From: Sphingomonas guangdongensis
GTDB lineage: Bacteria > Pseudomonadota > Alphaproteobacteria > Sphingomonadales > Sphingomonadaceae
Direction of reading: 5' to 3'
DNA: 64,000 bases
Assembly: GCF_900199185.1 (NCBI RefSeq)
Contig: NZ_OBMI01000002.1
Location: forward strand, 434,001 to 498,000
Part shown: piece by piece, positions 7,476 through 16,136 of the stretch
How positions within the stretch are numbered: the stretch's first letter is position 1
How the letters are laid out: each line of letters starts with the position of its first letter
Made by a program: the position numbers and the translations under genes
Notes under the pieces: generated by a model
The model's input: the letters and a program-made list of their open reading frames with translations, nothing else
What the model was told of the DNA's origin: nothing
Databases searched by the model: none

Positions 7476-8845
7476 CGCGTTGCTGTCAGCACGTCGGCAC
7501 TGAAGCGCGCGACATCGAAGCGGGCGCTGCCGCCGTCCTCGCCCCGCCGGACGATCACCAGCCGCTGGGACGGGAGGACCATGACGTATTGGCCGCGATT
7601 GCCCTGCGCGGCGTAGCTGCCGGCGGGGAGGCCCTGCTCGGGCCCGAACAGCCACAGGGTGCGTCCGTAGCCCGGACCGCTCGCCGGCTGCGGCCCGCTT
7701 GGCTGGATGGAGGCGGCGACCCAGCCGGTCGGTAGCAACCGCTCGCCCGCCCACACCCCGTCAGCCGCAAGGAACAGCCCGAATCGGGCTAGGTCGCGCG
7801 CGGTCGACCAGACCTGGCTGGAGAGCATGAAGTTGCCGCGCCAGTCGGTCTCGGCGACGGTGTGGGTCATGCCGAGCTTGGTGAACAGCGCGCGCGGCGC
7901 CGCGGCATAGTCGCGGTCGCCGACCGTCGCGCGGAGCGCGCGCATCGCGAGCAGAATGTCGTTGTTGGCGTAGCGGAAGCGGGTGCCCGGCGTCGCCTCC
8001 AACGGCCAGCCGGTCGCCTGCTCGGTGACGGCGGTGCCGCCGAAGTAGAGCGCATCGGTGCGGTTGCCGGCGGTGTCGCTGTGCAGTCCGCTCGCCATCC
8101 GCAGCAATTGGTCGGTGGTGATCGTCGCGCGCAGATCCTGATACGGGTAGCTGCCCCACTCGGGCACGCGGGCGCGAGCGGCCACATCGAAGCGGCCGCT
8201 CGCCTGCGCCGCGCCGATCACGGCGCCCGCCAGGCTCTTGGCGACCGACCAGGTCCGGTTGGACACGAACGGGCCGAAGCCGTCGCGGTAGCGCTCGGCG
8301 ACGATCCGGCCGTCCTGCACGATCACGACGCCGACCGTCTCCGAGTCCTTGCCGTAAGTCGCGCGGTCGAATGCCTTGCTGATGGTCCCGGCCAGTGCGG
8401 CGGATGGCTTCGGCGCGATGCCACCGTCCCCCAGCGGCCAGGGGCGCCGATCTGCCCCGGCCGGTCCGGGCGCCGCGCGATAGCTGGTCGCGATCGGCGG
8501 CGGTGCGGCACCGATCGGCATCGTGGTACAGCCGGTGTCCTTGTGCCACTCCGCACGGCGGGACGGCAGCTTCTCGTCCCACGCGACCGTCACGACCGCG
8601 CGGGTGCGGTCCACCTCCGCGGTGAGCGTCGGCACGATGGGGGCGTACTCGGGATAGATACCGCGCAGCTCGTCCTGGTCGATCTGCGCCTCCGTCCGCC
8701 CCGCGTTGAAGATGCCGGAACAGTACATCGCCGCCTTGTACCCGGCCGCGATCGCGCGCTGGTAGCTGGTCGGCGGCGTTGGCGCGACCTGCTGCGCAAA
8801 AGCGGCAGCGGGAAGGATGGCGGCGAGAAGCGCGGTGCGGAACAT
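7472..8845 (-). CDS. Serine hydrolase of the beta-lactamase/class C-like family
   Basis: A 457-residue exported protein. A signal peptide (residues 1-17, ending A-F-A) is followed by a ~100-residue N-terminal region and then a penicillin-binding-protein-like hydrolase domain. The nucleophile motif S-V-A-K lies in NRTWSVAKSLAGA, and the YANND segment supplies the Tyr-x-Asn motif. Such proteins include esterases, D-aminopeptidases and PBP4-like enzymes; the substrate cannot be told from sequence. It is the first gene of an overlapping chain with the yjbR-like and DUF429-like genes, and a 32-bp gap separates it from rarA upstream. Confidence 0.85.
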   Translation of the reverse strand: MFRTALLAAILPAAAFAQQVAPTPPTSYQRAIAAGYKAAMYCSGIFNAGRTEAQIDQDELRGIYPEYAPIVPTLTAEVDRTRAVVTVAWDEKLPSRRAEWHKDTGCTTMPIGAAPPPIATSYRAAPGPAGADRRPWPLGDGGIAPKPSAALAGTISKAFDRATYGKDSETVGVVIVQDGRIVAERYRDGFGPFVSNRTWSVAKSLAGAVIGAAQASGRFDVAARARVPEWGSYPYQDLRATITTDQLLRMASGLHSDTAGNRTDALYFGGTAVTEQATGWPLEATPGTRFRYANNDILLAMRALRATVGDRDYAAAPRALFTKLGMTHTVAETDWRGNFMLSSQVWSTARDLARFGLFLAADGVWAGERLLPTGWVAASIQPSGPQPASGPGYGRTLWLFGPEQGLPAGSYAAQGNRGQYVMVLPSQRLVIVRRGEDGGSARFDVARFSADVLTATR

Positions 8846-8877
8846 GGGCGCAGCAAAGCAGAGGAAGGCCGGCTTGG

Positions 8878-10185
8878 CTATCCTCGCGCGCGCCGCCGCT
8901 CGTCCCACCACGCCAGCCGCTCCGCGATCCGCTTCTCGAACCCGCGATCGGTCGGCTCGTAGTAGCGCTGCGGCGTCATCTCGTCCGGCCAGTAGTTCGC
9001 GCCGGAGAAGCCGTCCTCGCTGTCGTGGTCGTACTCGTAGCCGGCGCCATAGCCGATGTCGCGCAGCAGCTTGGTCGGCGCGTTGCGGATGTTGGCGGGC
9101 GGCATCAGCGACCCCGTCTCTCGCGCGCTCTTCCACGCCGCCTTCTGCGCGGCATAGGCGGCGTTCGATTTGGGTGCGGTCGCGAGATACAGGCACGCCT
9201 GCGCGATCGCGAGCTCCCCCTCCGGCGAGCCGAGAAAGTCGTAGGTGTCCTTGGCGGCGATGCACTGCACCAGCGCGTTCGGGTCGGCGAGGCCGACGTC
9301 TTCGACGGCCGCTCGGGTGAGGCGGCGGAGCAGGTAGAGCGGCTCTTCACCCGCGGTTAGCATGCGCGCGAGGTAGTAGAGTGCGGCCTGCGGGTCCGAG
9401 CCGCGGATCGACTTATGCAGCGCGGAGATGAGGTTGTAGTGCCCCTCGCGATCCTTGTCGTAGACGGCGACCCGGCGCTGCAGGAACGACGACAGCCCGG
9501 CCGGGTCGAGCGGCTCCGTCAGATTGACCGAATAGAGCGTCTCGACCTGGTTGAGCAGGAAGCGGCCGTCGCCGTCCGCGCTCGCCACCAGCGCCTCACG
9601 GGCGGGCGGGGTGAGCGGGAGCGGGCGGTCGAGCAGCGCCTCGGCGCGGGCGATCAGCTGGTCGAGCGCTGCGGGATCGAGGCGGTGGAGGATCAGCACC
9701 TGCGCGCGGCTGAGCAGCGCTGCGTTGAGCTCGAAGGAAGGGTTCTCCGTCGTTGCCCCAACCAGGGTGACGGTGCCGTCCTCCACATAGGGCAGGAAAC
9801 CGTCCTGCTGCGCGCGGTTGAAGCGGTGGATCTCGTCCACGAACAACAGCGTGCGCTGACCGGCGCGCGCCGCGGTCTTCGCCTCCGCGAAGGCCTTCTT
9901 CAGGTCGGCGACGCCGGAGAACACCGCGGAGATCGCGACGAAGCGCAAGCCCACCGCATCGGCGAGCAGCCGCGCGATCGTCGTCTTGCCGGTGCCGGGT
10001 GGCCCCCACAGGATCAGTGAGGACAAGCGCCCGGCCGCCACCATACGCCCGATCGCGCCCTCGGACCCGGTCACATGCTCCTGCCCGATCACGTCGCCGA
10101 GCTGCTGCGGGCGTAGCCGGTCGGCGAGCGGCGCGTCCGGCGGCGGCGCGGCAGGCGGTTCGAATTGCGCGAAGAGATCGGCCAT
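8878..10185 (-). CDS. rarA: Replication-associated recombination protein A
   Basis: A 435-residue AAA+ ATPase of the RarA/MgsA/WRNIP1 family, which acts at stalled replication forks. The Walker A motif is GPPGTGKTT (about residue 62) and Walker B with the following helix is LLFVDEIHRFNRAQQD. A sensor-1 region (GATTENPSFELN) and the C-terminal tetramerisation domain with ASADGDGRFLLN and DPQAALYYLARML follow. The length is normal for the family. Confidence 0.95.
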   Translation of the reverse strand: MADLFAQFEPPAAPPPDAPLADRLRPQQLGDVIGQEHVTGSEGAIGRMVAAGRLSSLILWGPPGTGKTTIARLLADAVGLRFVAISAVFSGVADLKKAFAEAKTAARAGQRTLLFVDEIHRFNRAQQDGFLPYVEDGTVTLVGATTENPSFELNAALLSRAQVLILHRLDPAALDQLIARAEALLDRPLPLTPPAREALVASADGDGRFLLNQVETLYSVNLTEPLDPAGLSSFLQRRVAVYDKDREGHYNLISALHKSIRGSDPQAALYYLARMLTAGEEPLYLLRRLTRAAVEDVGLADPNALVQCIAAKDTYDFLGSPEGELAIAQACLYLATAPKSNAAYAAQKAAWKSARETGSLMPPANIRNAPTKLLRDIGYGAGYEYDHDSEDGFSGANYWPDEMTPQRYYEPTDRGFEKRIAERLAWWDERRRARG

Positions 10186-10230
10186 CGCCTCCGATGTAGG
10201 CCGACCATGAAAAGCGTCAAAGATGGTCTA

Positions 10231-10267
10231 AAGATATATCTTGACGATTACGCACCAAGATATATCT
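10231..10267. promoter_or_regulatory. PadR operator and autoregulated promoter
   Basis: Two copies of the palindrome AGATATATCT lie at 10232-10241 and 10258-10267, 26 bp centre to centre, in an otherwise GC-rich region. A TTGACG -35 (10241-10246) abuts the first copy, and a TATCTA -10 (10263-10268, 16-bp spacing) overlaps the second. Binding would block RNA polymerase. PadR-family genes commonly carry such ATAT-rich dyads in front of themselves, so autorepression of the downstream padR gene is inferred. Confidence 0.75.
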
Positions 10268-10297
10268 AAGCGCCATCTGAGTAGGAGATTGGACAAC

Positions 10298-10891
10298 ATG
10301 TTTCGTTTTTCACATGGGCCTGGCCGCGGCTGCGGTCCGCGCGGGCGCGGGCGGCCGGAAATGGACGTCGAGCGCTTCTTCGAGTGGGTCGAGCGCCTTA
10401 ACGAGGGTGGGCCGGGGCGTGGCGGTGGTCGGCGCGGGCGCATGTTCGACGGCGGTGAACTTCGCCTCGTTCTGCTGAAGCTGATCGCGGACGAGCCGCG
10501 TCACGGCTACGACCTGATCCGCGCGATCGAGGAGATGACGGGCGGCGCCTATGCGCCGAGCCCCGGCGTGGTGTACCCGACGCTGACCCTGCTGGGTGAA
10601 ATGGGTCATATCGAGGAGCAGGCGAGCGAGGGCGCTAAGAAGCGCTACGCCGCGACCGACGCGGGCCGCATCCACCTGACCGAGCGCGCGCACGAGGTGG
10701 AGGCGCTGATCGCGCGACTGACCGCGATCGGCGAGCACCGCAACCGCAGCGACCACCGCCCGATCCGGCGCGCAATGGGCAATCTGCGCTTCGCCGTGAA
10801 GAGCCGGATGATTGACGGACTGGAGGGTGACACGCTGCACGAGATTGCGGCAATCCTGGACGAGGCGGCGCAGCGGATCGAGCGGCTGTGA
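10298..10891 (+). CDS. PadR family transcriptional regulator
   Basis: A 197-residue regulator. A Gly/Arg-rich basic N-terminus of about 50 residues precedes the PadR winged helix (about 50-130), with GELRLVLLKLIADEPRHGYDL and SPGVVYPTLTLLGEMGHIEE. The C-terminal helices probably dimerise. The ATG at 10298 is preceded by GGAG, and the dyad operators lie just upstream, so negative autoregulation is likely. It overlaps the DUF2218 gene by 4 nt, suggesting joint control. The inducer is unknown. Confidence 0.9.
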   Translation: MFRFSHGPGRGCGPRGRGRPEMDVERFFEWVERLNEGGPGRGGGRRGRMFDGGELRLVLLKLIADEPRHGYDLIRAIEEMTGGAYAPSPGVVYPTLTLLGEMGHIEEQASEGAKKRYAATDAGRIHLTERAHEVEALIARLTAIGEHRNRSDHRPIRRAMGNLRFAVKSRMIDGLEGDTLHEIAAILDEAAQRIERL

Positions 10892-11208
10892 GCGTCGCGA
10901 CCACGGCCCGCACGCCGACCGAGCACGCCGCCAAATATCTTCAGCAGCTCTGCAAGCACTGGCAGCACAATCTGGCGGTCGAGTTCACCGCCGATCACGG
11001 CACGATCGTCTTCCCGCGCGACGCGCGCGGGGCGGACTGGGCGGGCGATGCGACCGTCGCCTTCGATGCGGAGGCGAATGCGCTCCTCACCCGCATCGAC
11101 GCGAGCGAGCCGGGGCAGTTGGAAGCGTTGAAGGGCGCGGTGGCACGGCACCTCGACCGCTTCGCGTTTCGCGAGGCGCCGCTCGCGTTCGACTGGCAGG
11201 ACGCCTGA
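10888..11208 (+). CDS. DUF2218 domain protein
   Basis: A 106-residue soluble protein matching DUF2218. It has an N-terminal helix (THAAKYLQQLCKHW-like), a beta-rich middle and a C-terminal HLDRFAFREAPLAFDW motif. Its GTG start overlaps the padR stop. DUF2218 proteins are often linked to regulators or siderophore/metal genes, but the role is unknown. Its stop codon directly abuts that of the convergent glycosyltransferase gene. Confidence 0.85.
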   Translation: MSVATTARTPTEHAAKYLQQLCKHWQHNLAVEFTADHGTIVFPRDARGADWAGDATVAFDAEANALLTRIDASEPGQLEALKGAVARHLDRFAFREAPLAFDWQDA

Positions 11209-12357
11209 TCACCCGCGCCGGGCGAGCACCTCTCGGTAGGTGTCGAGCACGGCGCGGTTGACGTCGTCCCAGCGGTAGGCGGCGGCCGCCGCGTGCCCGG
11301 CCGCGCCGGCGCGCGCGCGCAGGTCGTGGTCGGTCGCGAAGCGCTGTATCGCGTCGGCATAGGCGGACACGTCGCGCGGCGGCACCAGGAACCCGTTGAC
11401 GCCCTCCTCCAGCAGGTCCACCGCACCGGTCGCGCGCGCGGCGACCACCGGCACGCCGCACGCCATCGCTTCCAGCGTCACGTTGCCGAAGGTCTCGGTG
11501 ACGGACGGATTGAAGAACACGTCCATCGATCCGACTGCACGGCCGAGATCGTCCCCGGACTGGAAGCCCGCGAACACCGCATCCGGTACGGCGTCCGCGA
11601 ACCAGTCGCGCGCAGGTCCGTCACCGATCACCAGCACCCGGTGGGCAACGCCGCGGCGGGTGAGCTCGGCAGTCACCTCGGCGAAGATGTCGAGGCCCTT
11701 TTCCAGTACCAGCCGCCCGAGAAAGCCGATCGCGACCGCGTCGTCGGCGATGCCCAGGCTGCGGCGCCATTCCAGGCTGCGGCGGTCGGGGCGGAAGCGG
11801 TCGTGGTCGATCCCGCGCGACCAGATACCGATCGGCGCCTCCACCCCCCAATCGCGCAGCACGTCGGCGATGCTGTTGCCCGGCACCAGCACGGTGTCGC
11901 AGCGATTGTAGAAGCGAGTGAGCATCCGCTCCATAAGCGGTTCCAGGAAGCCGATGCCGTAGTAGCGCGGGTAGGTTTCGAAGCGGGTGTGGAGCGACGC
12001 GACCGCGGGCAGGCGGTGTCGGCGAGCCCAGGTCACCGCGCGGTGGCCTAGCACTTCGGGCGCAGAGACGTGGATCAGATTGGGCGCGAACGCCGTCAGG
12101 TCCGCCCGCACCTCGCGCGACAGGCCCTTCGCCATCCGGTACTCGCCGCGCCCGCCCGGCATCGGCCAGCTCGGCACGTCGACCAGGTCGCCGGTTGGCG
12201 GGAACGCCGGATCGGCGACGGTCGGCGAGTAGACCCTGACTGCGGCTCCTTCGGCCATCAGATAGCCGACCAGCAGGTTCAGCGCCTGATTCGCGCCGTC
12301 GCGGACGTAGTTGTAGTTGCCGCTGAACAGCGCAACGCGGAGCTCCGACGCCTGCAT
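11209..12357 (-). CDS. GT4 family glycosyltransferase
   Basis: A 382-residue GT-B glycosyltransferase of family 4. The N-terminal acceptor domain starts VALFSGNYNYVRDGANQALN. The C-terminal donor domain has GFLGRLVLEKGLDIF and the nucleotide-sugar motif ETFGNVTLEAMACGVPVV with the E-x7-E pair. This subgroup includes alpha-mannosyl- and sulfoquinovosyl-transferases acting on glycolipids; the donor here cannot be determined. The ATG at 12357 places the first beta-strand near the N-terminus; an upstream start at 12402 would add 15 residues. Confidence 0.87.
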   Translation of the reverse strand: MQASELRVALFSGNYNYVRDGANQALNLLVGYLMAEGAAVRVYSPTVADPAFPPTGDLVDVPSWPMPGGRGEYRMAKGLSREVRADLTAFAPNLIHVSAPEVLGHRAVTWARRHRLPAVASLHTRFETYPRYYGIGFLEPLMERMLTRFYNRCDTVLVPGNSIADVLRDWGVEAPIGIWSRGIDHDRFRPDRRSLEWRRSLGIADDAVAIGFLGRLVLEKGLDIFAEVTAELTRRGVAHRVLVIGDGPARDWFADAVPDAVFAGFQSGDDLGRAVGSMDVFFNPSVTETFGNVTLEAMACGVPVVAARATGAVDLLEEGVNGFLVPPRDVSAYADAIQRFATDHDLRARAGAAGHAAAAAYRWDDVNRAVLDTYREVLARRG

Positions 12358-12485
12358 CGGCCGCCCATAGCGGTCGCGGGCGGATGTGACTATCGCAAGC
12401 ATCGCCAGCCGAGCGTCGCTCTCGTTCGCCCCCGCGTCCGACGCGACCTGTTCTCACATTGTTCCTGCTGCGCTACAAGCCAGGC

Positions 12486-13856
12486 ATGGCCAAACCACAG
12501 AAGCGCTACGTGTGTCAGTCCTGCGGATCGGTGTCGCACCGCTGGCAAGGGCAGTGCGGCGACTGTTCGGCGTGGAACACGCTGGTGGAGGATGCGGGCG
12601 CGGTGGTGACGCCGTTCCAGGCGCGCCACAATCTTCAGGGTGGCGGGCGCACGATCCTGCTGTCGGGGCTGGACACCGACGTGCCGCTGCCGCCGCGGCT
12701 GATGACCGGCATCGCCGAGCTCGACCGCGCGCTCGGCGGCGGCTTCGTCGAGGGGTCGGCGACGCTGATCGGCGGGGATCCCGGGATCGGCAAGTCGACG
12801 CTGCTGCTCCAGGCCGCGGCGAAGCTGGCGCTGGCGGGACGCAGCGTCGCCTATGTCTCCGGCGAGGAGGCGGCCGACCAGGTGCGGCTCCGCGCACGGC
12901 GGCTGGGGCTGGGGGCTGCGCCGGTGCAGCTCGCGTCCGCGACCTCCGTGCGGGATATCCTTACCACCGTGGGCCAGGGCACGGCGCCCGCGCTGCTGAT
13001 CATCGATTCGATCCAGACCATGCACTCCGACCTGATCGAGGGCGCGCCCGGCACGGTCAGCCAGGTCCGCGCGGCATCGGGCGAGCTGATCCGCTTCGCC
13101 AAGGAACGCGGTGCGGCGGTGGTGCTGGTCGGGCACGTGACCAAGGACGGCGCGATCGCGGGTCCGCGCGTGCTGGAGCACATGGTCGACACGGTGCTGG
13201 CGTTCGAGGGCGAGCGTAGCCATCAGTACCGGATCCTGCGCGCGACCAAGAACCGTTTCGGCGGCACCGACGAGATCGGCGTGTTCGCGATGGAGATGGG
13301 CGGCCTCGCGGAGGTCTCCAATCCCTCTTCCCTGTTCCTCATCAGCCGCGACGAGAGCGTGACCGGCACCGTCGTGTTCCCGGCATTAGAGGGCACGCGG
13401 CCGGTGCTGGTCGAGGTGCAGGCACTGACCGTCCGGCTGGCGAGCGGGGCGACGCCTCGCCGCGCGGTGGTCGGCTGGGACAGCGGGCGGCTGGCGATGA
13501 TCCTGGCGGTGCTGGAGGCACGCTGCGGGCTCAGCTTCTCCTCGGCGGAGGTCTACCTCAACATCGCCGGCGGCTACCGGGTGCAGGATCCTGCGGCCGA
13601 TCTCGCCGTGGCGGCCGCGCTCGTCTCGGCGCTGAGCGAGCGCCCGGTCCCGGCGGACGCGGTTGCATTCGGCGAGATCGCGCTGTCGGGCGAGGTCCGC
13701 CCGGTCGCCCACGGCGCGCTGCGGCTGAAGGAGTCGGCGAAGCTCGGCTTCGGCCGCGCGCTGACCCCGGCCAAGCAGTCGGGCGAGGGGGCGGGCGTGC
13801 AGCTCGCGGGGTTCGCGAACCTGGGCCGCTTCGTTGACCACATGCTGGGGCGCTGA
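12486..13856 (+). CDS. radA: DNA repair protein RadA
   Basis: A 456-residue RecA-related helicase that helps branch migration in recombination. In order, it has a four-Cys zinc finger (C-x2-C ... C-x2-C, residues 9-30), a RecA-like ATPase with Walker A GGDPGIGKST, the RadA-specific KNRFG motif, and a C-terminal Lon-protease-like domain. The ATG at 12486 starts just before the zinc finger, as in known RadA. Length is normal. Confidence 0.96.
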   Translation: MAKPQKRYVCQSCGSVSHRWQGQCGDCSAWNTLVEDAGAVVTPFQARHNLQGGGRTILLSGLDTDVPLPPRLMTGIAELDRALGGGFVEGSATLIGGDPGIGKSTLLLQAAAKLALAGRSVAYVSGEEAADQVRLRARRLGLGAAPVQLASATSVRDILTTVGQGTAPALLIIDSIQTMHSDLIEGAPGTVSQVRAASGELIRFAKERGAAVVLVGHVTKDGAIAGPRVLEHMVDTVLAFEGERSHQYRILRATKNRFGGTDEIGVFAMEMGGLAEVSNPSSLFLISRDESVTGTVVFPALEGTRPVLVEVQALTVRLASGATPRRAVVGWDSGRLAMILAVLEARCGLSFSSAEVYLNIAGGYRVQDPAADLAVAAALVSALSERPVPADAVAFGEIALSGEVRPVAHGALRLKESAKLGFGRALTPAKQSGEGAGVQLAGFANLGRFVDHMLGR

Positions 13857-13898
13857 CGCGCAAACGGATCTGCAACCCTGGATTGCTACGCAGCGTCG

Positions 13899-14912
13899 AT
13901 GCGGGAACGGTTTAGAAAGGTTGCGCGGGCCGGGTGCCTGGTGCTGCTGATCGCCGCCGGCTGCGCGGTGCTGTGGGGCGTGCTGGAGTTGCGCAAGCAT
14001 CAACGCCGCGATGCGGCGGATCGGACGCTGAACGGCGAAGGCGTCATCTCGCCGAGCTGGCGCGTCTCCGGCGACTGTCGTCCGCGCACAACGGCGGAGC
14101 GGAGCCGGGACGAAGCGGTCGCCGACCTGCTCCATCATTTCGATCACCAGCGGGTCAATCCGGGTCTCGGCTATAAGGAGCAGTACTTCGCGTGGCGTTG
14201 GCGGATCGCCGGATCGAGCGGCAGCTGTTCGCCCTCCCCTGAACACTACAGGCGTCTGGCCGGCGTGCTGGTGCCGCTCGGCTGGCCCAAGCTGCCGACC
14301 GACCGGTCCGACCTGGAACTGACGCGGCGGCTGCCGCCCAGTCCGGCGCTGGCGCGCAATCTGGCGGAACTGGCGTTTGCGTCGCACCCGCTCCCCTTTG
14401 GCCCGCTGGAGTACGACAATCGGCCGTTCGCCCGGATAATGCTGGCCGAACAGGGGCGGTTCGCACGACCATGGGGTCGGCGGGCGCTGACGGAGATCGC
14501 ACCCGACACGAAGCTGGGGACGAGCGCGGCGACGCTGGCCGCCGCCACGGTCCCGCAACAAGCCGCACCACGCATTGCCGCGGCATTGACCGCGATGACC
14601 CAGGAGGCGGATCGCCGGCGCAAGCGGATCGAGGGACTGAAGGGCGGTCCTCACATCGTCTACCAGTTGCGGGACGGCGAACGTTTGTTCGAGTTGGCCG
14701 ACGCGCTGGCGACGGCGGGTCCGGCAGCCGAGCCGCACGCCGAACCACTTGGACAAACGTTCGGCAGCGGCTCGCACTTCGGACTACTGCCGGCCGAGCC
14801 GACCTATCTCTGCGCGGCGGCGGATCGGATCGGTGGCCGGGCCGCCGTGGCGGCCAGTCGAGCGTCCTTCTGCCGAACGCCGGCGCTAGCGCCCGCGAAT
14901 GGCGCGCGGTAG
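13899..14912 (+). CDS. Hypothetical membrane-anchored protein
   Basis: I do not recognise this 337-residue protein. It has one N-terminal hydrophobic segment (about residues 11-29), which may be a signal anchor, then a basic linker and a soluble Ala/Arg/Pro-rich region with several Cys residues (about 60, 109, 304 and 325). No catalytic motif is evident. It lies between radA and cvpA on the same strand, with 42- and 32-bp gaps. Confidence 0.6.
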   Translation: MRERFRKVARAGCLVLLIAAGCAVLWGVLELRKHQRRDAADRTLNGEGVISPSWRVSGDCRPRTTAERSRDEAVADLLHHFDHQRVNPGLGYKEQYFAWRWRIAGSSGSCSPSPEHYRRLAGVLVPLGWPKLPTDRSDLELTRRLPPSPALARNLAELAFASHPLPFGPLEYDNRPFARIMLAEQGRFARPWGRRALTEIAPDTKLGTSAATLAAATVPQQAAPRIAAALTAMTQEADRRRKRIEGLKGGPHIVYQLRDGERLFELADALATAGPAAEPHAEPLGQTFGSGSHFGLLPAEPTYLCAAADRIGGRAAVAASRASFCRTPALAPANGAR

Positions 14913-14944
14913 ATGCTCGGCGGACCTCGGGGGAGATCAAGACT

Positions 14945-15514
14945 ATGGGCCTGACCGCGCTCGACATACTGGTGCTGATCACCGTCGGCGGCGCGGCGGT
15001 GACCGGGCTGATGCGCGGGTTCGTGACGGAAGTGCTGTCACTGATGGCGTGGATCTTCGTCGTGTTCGCGCTGAAACTCTTCCACACGCCGGCTACCGCC
15101 TACCTGACCGACAGCGTCGGCACCGCGGCGGGGGCAGCCACGCTCGCCTTTGCGGCGATCAGCGGTGTGACCTGGTTCGGCGGGCGCATGGTCGCGAACG
15201 CGATCGGGTCACGGACCCGCAGCTCGGTGCTCGGGCCGGTCGATCGCGCGCTCGGCTTCGGCTTCGGCGCGCTCAAGGGACTAATTCTGGCGAGCCTCGG
15301 CTTCCTGCTGATCGTGCTGGTGATCGACACGATCAGCGGCGGCCCGACGCGGCGGCCAGCATGGATCACCGCCTCGCGCACCTATCCGCTGCTCAATGCG
15401 ACAAGCGCGTCAATCGCCGACTTCGTGGATCGCCGGCGGAGGGGTCAGCCGGTGTTCGGGAGTGAGGACAACGCGAGCGTGGCGAACGAGAGCGTGCCGG
15501 CGGAGGCGCGGTAA
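14945..15514 (+). CDS. cvpA: CvpA family membrane protein
   Basis: A 189-residue protein with four predicted membrane helices. It has the CvpA signature start (LTALDILVLITVGGAAVTGLMRGF) and the conserved DRALGFGFGALKGLI segment after helix 3. CvpA proteins influence envelope stress, bile resistance and, in E. coli, colicin V production. The soluble C-terminal tail is polar. The ATG at 14945 follows the GGGGAG ribosome site. Confidence 0.88.
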   Translation: MGLTALDILVLITVGGAAVTGLMRGFVTEVLSLMAWIFVVFALKLFHTPATAYLTDSVGTAAGAATLAFAAISGVTWFGGRMVANAIGSRTRSSVLGPVDRALGFGFGALKGLILASLGFLLIVLVIDTISGGPTRRPAWITASRTYPLLNATSASIADFVDRRRRGQPVFGSEDNASVANESVPAEAR

Positions 15515-15531
15515 GCGTTCGAGACAAGTCA

Positions 15532-15632
15532 CGTCACCCTAGCGGAGGCTGGGGTCCAAGTCTGGTCGTGAGCCAGCACTAGGGCCCTTCATGTCGAAAC
15601 GGACATGGCTGCCATCCTGCGCTGGCATGACG
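15532..15632. repeat. Degenerate intergenic palindromic repeat
   Basis: The ends (CGTCACCCTAGCGGAGGCTGG at the left and the complement of CCATCCTGCGCTGGCATGACG at the right) form an imperfect inverted repeat with roughly two thirds identity. An inner CATGTCC-type hairpin occurs at 15590-15606. The style matches common alphaproteobacterial intergenic repeats and the perfect example at 1545-1628. It sits between cvpA and the NifU-like gene. Confidence 0.5.
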
Positions 15633-15659
15633 AAGGATGACGAGTAGGCAGCAGGGGCT

Positions 15660-16136
15660 GTGCAGCGCCGCGACTTCGCCTACATCGGGGACGTGAACGC
15701 GCCGCTCTACAACGCACAGATCCTGCGGCTCGCCGCAACCATCCCGTACCAGGAGCGGCTCGCGAGCCCGATGGCGACGGTGGAGAAGCGCTCGCCCGTG
15801 TGCGGCAGCCGCGTGACCGTCGACGTCGACGTCGATGCGGACGGGCGCGTGTCGGCGCTCGGGCTGCTGGTGCGCGCCTGCGCGCTCGGCCAGGCGTCGG
15901 CCTCGCTGATGGCGGCGGCGGCGATCGGCAAGGATGCCGACGAGCTTGCCGCCGCACGCGACGCACTCACGGGTTGGCTCGCCGGCGAGTGCGCGGAGGT
16001 GCCGGCCTGGGCGGGTCTCGACCTCTTCGCCCCCGCGCTTTCGCACAGTGCCCGCCACGCCTCCATTCGCCTGGCGTTTGAGGCGGTGGCGGAGGCCGCG
16101 GCGACCGCGCGGGCGAAGCGGATCGCCGCGGCGTGA
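15660..16136 (+). CDS. NifU/IscU-like iron-sulfur scaffold family protein
   Basis: A 158-residue protein of the IscU/NifU N-terminal fold. It keeps the CGSRV cysteine loop, the central RACALGQASASLMA segment with a second Cys, and an ECAEVPAW region with a third, matching the scaffold ligand positions. Family homologs in sphingomonads begin close to the PLYNAQIL segment, so a GTG at 15693 is an equally plausible start; the listed GTG is the longest option. It overlaps the antiporter gene by 4 nt. Cluster assembly or transfer is inferred. Confidence 0.82.
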   Translation: MQRRDFAYIGDVNAPLYNAQILRLAATIPYQERLASPMATVEKRSPVCGSRVTVDVDVDADGRVSALGLLVRACALGQASASLMAAAAIGKDADELAAARDALTGWLAGECAEVPAWAGLDLFAPALSHSARHASIRLAFEAVAEAAATARAKRIAAA

